Part shown: positions 5,149 through 9,510 of the stretch, one piece after another
Numbering within the stretch: position 1 is the first letter of the stretch
Layout of the letters: each line of letters starts with the position of its first letter
NCBI GenBank assembly: GCA_033765345.1
Contig: JANRIC010000225.1
Coordinates: 1-9,510, forward strand
Length of the DNA: 9,510 nucleotides
Direction of reading: 5' to 3'
Origin: JANRIC01 sp033765345
GTDB lineage: Bacteria > Bacteroidota > Bacteroidia > Cytophagales > Microscillaceae
Translations under genes and position numbers: made by a program
The notes under the pieces: model-generated
What the model was told of the DNA's origin: nothing
Database searches by the model: none
The model's input: only the letters and a program-made list of their open reading frames with translations

Positions 5149-8097
5149 TTATTTCTTCACCAACGCTTCCCACAAAATTTCCACGGGATGCAGGGCAATT
5201 CTGCCAGTTCCGTCTTTGATCTGATGGCGGCAACTTGTGCCGGGGGCAGCGATAATCACTTCTTCGCCTTGCTTTCGAACCGTTGGAAAAAGCACCAATT
5301 CGCCGATTTGCTGAGAAAGTTCATAATGTTCTTTTTCATAACCGAAGGAGCCGGCCATGCCACAGCAACCCGAAGGAATCAGGTGCATTTCATAATTGGT
5401 AGGCAAAGTCAGGATTTTTTTGCTGGGAGTGAGTGAAGACAAAGCCTTTTGATGGCAGTGTCCGTGATACTTGATGAGTTTTTGATCGGTCGTGAACATT
5501 TCAGGGCGGATGTACCCTTTGTCCATTTCCTGCGCCAGAAATTCCTCTATGGTAAAGGCACACAGGGCGATTTTTTGTGCGGCGATTTTATCTTCTCCCG
5601 ATAATAAATCCAGGTATTCATCCCGAAAGGTGAGTATGGCAGAGGGTTCAATGCCAATCAAGGGTGCTTCCGGGCTGATCAAGCCTTTGAGCAGATTTAC
5701 ATTTTTGCGGGCAAGTTTTTGGGCTTTTTTAAGCAGTCCTTTGGAGAGATAAGTACGCCCACTTTCTTCGTGCGTGGGGATGATGACTTCGTATCCCAGT
5801 GCATTCAGTAGTTTCACAGTGGTTATGCCGACCTGCACATCATTATAATGGGTGAATTCATCCGCAAAAAGGTAGACTTTTCGGGTGAATGGTGTTTGGG
5901 AGGGTTTAAATTGATTTCTAAACCACTTTTTGAGCGTTGTGTTATGCAAAGGAGGCATAGAACGTTCCGGCGCAAAACCCATCATTTTTTTGGCAAGTTT
6001 TCCTAGCAAAGGCAGGTTAAAAAAGCCATTGTATGCCCAGGGAACCAAAGAAGCAAGGCGATTCAGACTGCTAAACTCGGCAATCAGGCGAGTTCTGAAC
6101 GGAACTCCTTTGGATTGATAGTATTGTTGTAAAAACTCGGCTTTCATCTTACCTATGTCTACATTGGAGGGGCATTCAGATTTACAGCCCTTGCAAGAAA
6201 GGCAAAGATCCATGACATCTTTAATCTCCTCGCTGTCAAAAGGATTTTTTTGGGTAGAATTTGTCAGGACTTCTCTAAGGATATTTGCTCTGGCGCGGGT
6301 AGTGTGTTTTTCAAGGCGGGTGGCCATATAGCTGGGGCACATGGTACCGCCGCTGATTTCGGTTTTGCGGCAATCTCCTGAGCCATTGCACATTTCAGCC
6401 GACCGGATAATGCCCTGATAATTGCTAAAATCAAAGACGGTTTTGAGTTCGGGAGTTTTTTGGCCGGGGCGATATCGCAGACTTTCGTTCATGGGTGGAG
6501 TCTGCACGATTTTGTGTGGATTGAAGATATTCTCTGGGTCAAAAGCAAATTTGACTTCCCGTAGCAGTTCATAGTTTCTATCTCCGATCATCCATTGGAT
6601 AAACTCACCTCGCAGCCGCCCGTCGCCGTGTTCACCACTGAGTGAGCCTTTGTATTTTTTGACGAGAAGGGCGATTTCTTCGGCGATGGTGCGGAATTGT
6701 CGGTTACCTTCTTCGGTTTTTAGATTGATGATTGGGCGCAGATGTAGCTCTCCGGAGCCTGCGTGGGCATAATGCACGCATGACATCCCATATTTATCCA
6801 AAATTAGATTAAATTCTCGGATATACTCCGGCAAATCTTGCACATCCACGGCTGTATCCTCAATTACGGGCACGGCTTTGGCGTCGCCGGGGATATTGGC
6901 AAGCAGCCCTAGGCCGGCTTTGCGTAAAGTCCAGACTTTTTTGGTATCCGAGCCTTCTACCAGGGGGAAGTGATAGCCTAGTCCGGCGGCTTCCAGATCA
7001 GCTTGAAGCGACTGCGCCAAAGTGCGGACTTCTTCTAGGGTATCTTTACAAAACTCTATCACCAGGATTGCACCTGGATCACCTTGCACAAAAAAACGGT
7101 TTTGACGCTGCTCGATATTACTTTTGGTGCATTCCAACACAAAATGATCCATGAGTTCGGAGGCACTGGGCTGATATTTTAAGGCAATCAGATTGGCGCG
7201 CAAAGCTTCGTCAACGCTCTGAAAGTGTACACAAAACAGCCCAATTTCTTTGGGAGGAAGCGGTACCAGCTTAAGTTTGAGTTCGGTGATAAAACACAAA
7301 GTACCTTCCGAGCCTGCGATTAACTTGCAAAAATTAAAATCCTCTTTGCTTGCAGTAAAAGGTGCTGTATCGAGGAGCATATCCAGGGCATAACCCGTGT
7401 TGCGGCGCGGTATGGAGGGTTTGGGGAATTGCGTTCGGATTTCTTCCTGATTTGTTGGATCGGAAAGAATTTGGTGAACTTTTTGGTAAATTCTATTTTC
7501 AAGTAAATCTCCCTGAAGTTTTTGCTCAAATTCAGCCAAAGAAAGGCTTTTAAATTCAACCTCTGAGCCATCACTCAAAAAACCTTTGACCTCCAGTAAA
7601 TGCTCCCGGGTACTGCCATAAACCATAGAATTGGAGCCGCAGGAATTATTACCCACCATCCCGCCAACCATAGCACGGTTGGCCGTGGAAGTCTCCGGTC
7701 CGAAAAACAAGCCGTATTCTTTTAGGTAAGCATTCAAATCATCACGTATGATGCCGGGCTGGAGGCGCACCCATCGCTCCGCCGCATTTACCTCTAAGAT
7801 TTGATTAAAGTATTTGGATATATCTACCACAATTCCCTTGCCCACGACCTGCCCCGCCAGAGAAGTGCCTGCGGCGCGCGGAATCAAAGAAACACGGTTT
7901 TTTTTGGCAAAATGGATAAGTAATTGGATATCTGCGTCATTTCTCGGCAAAGCTACGGCAAGGGGCATCTCCCGATAAGCGGATGCATCAGTAGCATAAA
8001 GCTTTCGCATCAGGTCATCGTGGTAAAATTCACCCTTAAATTGAGCGGCTAATCTGGAGAAGTGACTGCTTAGTTTATTTTCAGTAAGTTTTAACAT
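5149..8097 (-). CDS. FAD-linked and Fe-S (CCG-domain) D-2-hydroxyacid dehydrogenase, YdiJ-like
   Basis: A 982-residue fusion, close to the roughly 1,000 residues usual for YdiJ-type enzymes. The FAD-binding PCMH domain (about 45-280) has PRAAGTSLAGQ (73-83), GGMVGNNSCGS (145-155) and AGSEGTL (261-267). The FAD-oxidase C-terminal domain (about 285-535) has HAGSGELHLRP (445-455) and GEHGDGRLRG (488-497). Two [4Fe-4S] motifs follow: Cys570/576/587 in an MC-GDCRK-MCPSY context, and CLSCKGCKSECP (632-643). The C-terminal cysteine-rich CCG domain has HGHCHQKAL (878-886) and SGCCGMAGSFGYE (909-921). The family oxidises D-lactate, glycolate or D-2-hydroxyglutarate and passes electrons via FAD and Fe-S clusters to the quinone pool, at the inner face of the membrane. 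The substrate cannot be decided here. ATG at 8097 lacks a Shine-Dalgarno sequence. It is divergent from the methyltransferase gene, 76 bp away. All key motifs are intact. Confidence 0.95.
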   Translation of the reverse strand: MLKLTENKLSSHFSRLAAQFKGEFYHDDLMRKLYATDASAYREMPLAVALPRNDADIQLLIHFAKKNRVSLIPRAAGTSLAGQVVGKGIVVDISKYFNQILEVNAAERWVRLQPGIIRDDLNAYLKEYGLFFGPETSTANRAMVGGMVGNNSCGSNSMVYGSTREHLLEVKGFLSDGSEVEFKSLSLAEFEQKLQGDLLENRIYQKVHQILSDPTNQEEIRTQFPKPSIPRRNTGYALDMLLDTAPFTASKEDFNFCKLIAGSEGTLCFITELKLKLVPLPPKEIGLFCVHFQSVDEALRANLIALKYQPSASELMDHFVLECTKSNIEQRQNRFFVQGDPGAILVIEFCKDTLEEVRTLAQSLQADLEAAGLGYHFPLVEGSDTKKVWTLRKAGLGLLANIPGDAKAVPVIEDTAVDVQDLPEYIREFNLILDKYGMSCVHYAHAGSGELHLRPIINLKTEEGNRQFRTIAEEIALLVKKYKGSLSGEHGDGRLRGEFIQWMIGDRNYELLREVKFAFDPENIFNPHKIVQTPPMNESLRYRPGQKTPELKTVFDFSNYQGIIRSAEMCNGSGDCRKTEISGGTMCPSYMATRLEKHTTRARANILREVLTNSTQKNPFDSEEIKDVMDLCLSCKGCKSECPSNVDIGKMKAEFLQQYYQSKGVPFRTRLIAEFSSLNRLASLVPWAYNGFFNLPLLGKLAKKMMGFAPERSMPPLHNTTLKKWFRNQFKPSQTPFTRKVYLFADEFTHYNDVQVGITTVKLLNALGYEVIIPTHEESGRTYLSKGLLKKAQKLARKNVNLLKGLISPEAPLIGIEPSAILTFRDEYLDLLSGEDKIAAQKIALCAFTIEEFLAQEMDKGYIRPEMFTTDQKLIKYHGHCHQKALSSLTPSKKILTLPTNYEMHLIPSGCCGMAGSFGYEKEHYELSQQIGELVLFPTVRKQGEEVIIAAPGTSCRHQIKDGTGRIALHPVEILWEALVKK

Positions 8098-8147
8098 TTA
8101 TTCACGCTTAATTGAAGCCTTAAAATTAAATAAAAATATTTTATATC

Positions 8148-8155
8148 TATATTTG
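8148..8155 (+). promoter_or_regulatory. -7 box (TATATTTG) for the methyltransferase gene
   Basis: A perfect TAnnTTTG in the 76-bp divergent intergenic region, ending 18 bp before the ATG at 8174 and implying a leader of roughly 10-15 nt. It is the same octamer as upstream of the MoxR gene. No TTG lies at the preferred -33 distance. No equivalent box was found for the divergent dehydrogenase gene. Confidence 0.55.
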
Positions 8156-8173
8156 TGGTTCAAATAGAAAGTT

Positions 8174-8944
8174 ATGTTCAGTACGACCGAAATCACCTCC
8201 GGAGAAAAAATATCCGACAATCCAGTACACCAACGCCTGGTATGCGCTTATGTGGAAGCTTCAAAAATCATTAGCGGAAATTTGCTGGAAGTTGGTTGCG
8301 GCTTTGGAAGAGGCTTGGATTTGCTGGTGGCAAACAGTAGCACCTATACAGCCATTGACAAAAACAAAAAGCTCATCGATCAACTCAGCCAGCAGTATCC
8401 TTCATTGACCTTTATCGAGCAGCATATTCCTCCTTTCAAAGGGATTGCTGATAATAACTTTGACTTTGTGGTGAGCTTTCAGGTGATTGAGCATATTGTG
8501 GATGACCAGTCTTTTGTCAAAGAAATCCATCGCGTACTTAAGCCGGGCGGGTCGGCCATCATCACCACACCGAATATCAAACTATCCCTTACCCGCAACC
8601 CCTGGCACGTGCGTGAATATACCGCCGAAGATCTGAAAAAATTACTGGGAAAATATTTCCCGGAAGTACAGACTCAGGGCATCCACGGCAATGAAAAAGT
8701 AATGCAATACTACGCCGAAAACAAAGCTGCCGTGCAGAAAATCACCCGTTTTGATATTTTTAATCTACAGTACCGCTTACCTCGTCAGTTGCTGCAAGTA
8801 CCTTATGACTTACTTAATCGCTTGAATCGTAAAAACCTACACAAACAAAACACAGGACTGGTGGCTGAGATTGACTACACGGATTATTTTCTGAGCGAGA
8901 AGCCCGAAGAATCGCTGGATTTGTTTTACAGAGTGAGGAAATAA
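8174..8944 (+). CDS. Class I SAM-dependent methyltransferase (Methyltransf_11/UbiG-like)
   Basis: A 256-residue cytosolic protein with the seven-strand Rossmann methyltransferase signature. SAM-binding motif I is LLEVGCGFGRG (37-47); the acidic end of strand 2 is AIDKN (60-64); motif IV/post-motif is FDFVVSFQVIEH (96-107); and LKPGGSAIITTPN (122-134) is the usual motif before strand 5. The C-terminal part (about 140-256) is a substrate-specificity region that I do not recognise. The substrate could be a small molecule, lipid or sugar; the core does not identify it. The ATG at 8174 sits just after a good -7 box, with only a weak purine-rich AGAAAG at 8166-8171 as possible ribosome binding site. 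The TAA stop (8942-8944) coincides with the first bases of the second 21-bp array, whose heptad frame is in register with this gene. Confidence 0.93.
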   Translation: MFSTTEITSGEKISDNPVHQRLVCAYVEASKIISGNLLEVGCGFGRGLDLLVANSSTYTAIDKNKKLIDQLSQQYPSLTFIEQHIPPFKGIADNNFDFVVSFQVIEHIVDDQSFVKEIHRVLKPGGSAIITTPNIKLSLTRNPWHVREYTAEDLKKLLGKYFPEVQTQGIHGNEKVMQYYAENKAAVQKITRFDIFNLQYRLPRQLLQVPYDLLNRLNRKNLHKQNTGLVAEIDYTDYFLSEKPEESLDLFYRVRK

Positions 8945-9299
8945 TGTTTTTTTGTGGTCTCAAGCGTAATCATTGTTTTTAAAAACCTCAACATTGCTGC
9001 TTCTGAGGTGTTTTTTAGGATTTAAATATACCTCATTGAGGTTTTGAATGAGCTATTTGATGTTTAAAAATACCTTTTTGCGGTTTTTTTAGAGAAAATT
9101 GCCCTAAAAGACATCAAATTTGTGTTTTTTTCGGAGAAAATTGATCTCTAAGACATCAAATTTGCGGTCTTTCAGGTCAAATTTGCGGTTTAAAAGATAA
9201 AAATTACCCTAAAAGACATCAAATTTGCGGTAAAATATCTCAAAAAGCTCTTTTTTTACTGCAAAAAGGTTTTTAGAAACCCATAAGGAGAGTAAAAAA
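8943..9299 (+). repeat. Degenerate 21-bp phased repeat array 2 (about 17 units)
   Basis: Units start every 21 bp from 8943 to 9279 with no indel detected. The right part is clearer: CAAATTTG is exact in the units at 9111, 9153, 9174 and 9216, three times as CAAATTTGCGGT. The left part is more diverged but still places TTG at unit positions 10-12 (8943, 8964, 8985, 9027, 9048, 9069). Orientation and unit phase equal those of array 1. The end is also alike: a CAAATTTG unit, then a TCAAAAAG unit, then a unit with TGCAAAAAGGT (9260-9270). The array starts at the methyltransferase stop codon. The heptad reading frame is broken by TAA at five units. No named repeat family is recognised. Confidence 0.88.
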
Positions 9300-9330
9300 A
9301 CGGATTGAATATACTCAGTTTGAGAATCTA

Positions 9331-9408
9331 ATGGATAAAATAAATGATTTTCTAACAAAATTTGTACAAAAGCCAGTAGAGCCTTATGCTACATCTTTTT
9401 CGATTTAA
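9331..9408 (+). CDS. Short reading frame of 25 residues, coding status doubtful
   Basis: ATG at 9331 to TAA at 9406-9408 encodes a peptide beginning MDKINDFLTKFVQKPVEP. The frame is open upstream to a TAG at 9274, so it enters the end of the 21-bp array. No Shine-Dalgarno sequence, promoter box or family resemblance is visible. It could be a remnant of a larger gene or chance. Confidence 0.15.
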   Translation: MDKINDFLTKFVQKPVEPYATSFSI

Positions 9409-9409
9409 C

Positions 9410-9510
9410 ATGAGGTCTAAGTTCATTTCTCTTCAGAGGCTAAGGATTGTGGATGAGACCAACCCACAAAAGTATCAGGCAAACAGAAAAGTTTGTTTTT
9501 TTATCTTAAT
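9410..9510 (+). CDS. Possible 5' part of a gene running off the right edge, unrecognised
   Basis: ATG at 9410 opens a frame with no stop to the end of the window (33 codons), starting MRSKFISLQRLRIVDETNP. An open frame this short is expected often by chance, no ribosome binding site or promoter is seen, and a terminator-like hairpin lies inside it at 9480-9502. Reported because the fragment cannot be judged without the flanking sequence. Confidence 0.2.
   Translation, partial: MRSKFISLQRLRIVDETNPQKYQANRKVCFFIL
9480..9502 (+). terminator. Weak intrinsic-terminator-like hairpin
   Basis: CAAAC (9480-9484) and GTTTG (9491-9495) can pair around a six-base loop and are followed by seven T residues (9496-9502). 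The five-pair stem has only two G-C pairs, so it is weak, and no confident gene ends just upstream. Confidence 0.25.

Noticed and set aside
5149..8097. Assignment as a specific D-lactate or glycolate dehydrogenase
   Set aside because: The domain order fits the whole FAD/Fe-S/CCG family; substrate-specific residues cannot be judged from motifs alone, so no gene symbol was given.

Overview
The window looks like Bacteroidota chromosome, most plausibly a Cytophagales-type marine or soil gliding bacterium; the genus cannot be read from the sequence. The reasons are AT-leaning but mixed coding DNA, start codons without clear Shine-Dalgarno sequences, and perfect TAnnTTTG (-7) boxes of the Bacteroidota promoter type upstream of three genes. 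Five protein-coding genes are well supported. The DNA between them is unusually rich in repeats.

Layout: (1) 1-216 is a 9-bp tandem repeat, AAATTAAGG x13, followed in the same 9-bp register by a near-inverted-complement repeat. (2) 240-1022 (+) is mazG, a nucleoside triphosphate pyrophosphohydrolase. (3) Convergent to it, 4471-3389 and 3295-1067 (-) encode a MoxR-type AAA+ ATPase and a DUF5682 protein, a pair known from bacterial MoxR/vWA clusters. The vWA, SWIM and DUF5691 partners are absent here. A REP-like palindrome lies between the two genes. (4) 4472-5148 has no gene. It holds a promoter, two copies of a 23-bp hairpin-type repeat and a 15-unit degenerate 21-bp array. (5) 8097-5149 (-) is a 982-residue fused FAD/Fe-S/CCG-domain D-2-hydroxyacid dehydrogenase. 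(6) Divergent from it, 8174-8944 (+) is a class I SAM-dependent methyltransferase. (7) A second 21-bp array of about 17 units starts at the methyltransferase stop codon and runs to 9299. (8) 9300-9510 holds only weak short reading frames.

The most unusual content is the pair of 21-bp arrays at 4752-5066 and 8943-9299. Their units differ greatly in sequence, yet I could step through both in exact 21-bp register with no indel. They share orientation, the core CAAATTTGCGGT and a similar closing module. Within each unit the AAATTT block and the following A-tract are centred about 10.5 bp apart, so A/T tracts recur once per DNA helical turn. In one reading frame the unit also spells a heptapeptide of the type I-K-F-A-V-K-N, interrupted only by TAA codons. 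Phased curved DNA, or remnants of a heptad-repeat coding sequence, are the two main explanations.

MazG is nucleotide house-cleaning, the FAD/Fe-S enzyme feeds electrons from a 2-hydroxyacid to the respiratory chain, and the MoxR/DUF5682 pair probably forms an ATP-driven remodelling module. Nothing in the sequence shows that these genes share one pathway.
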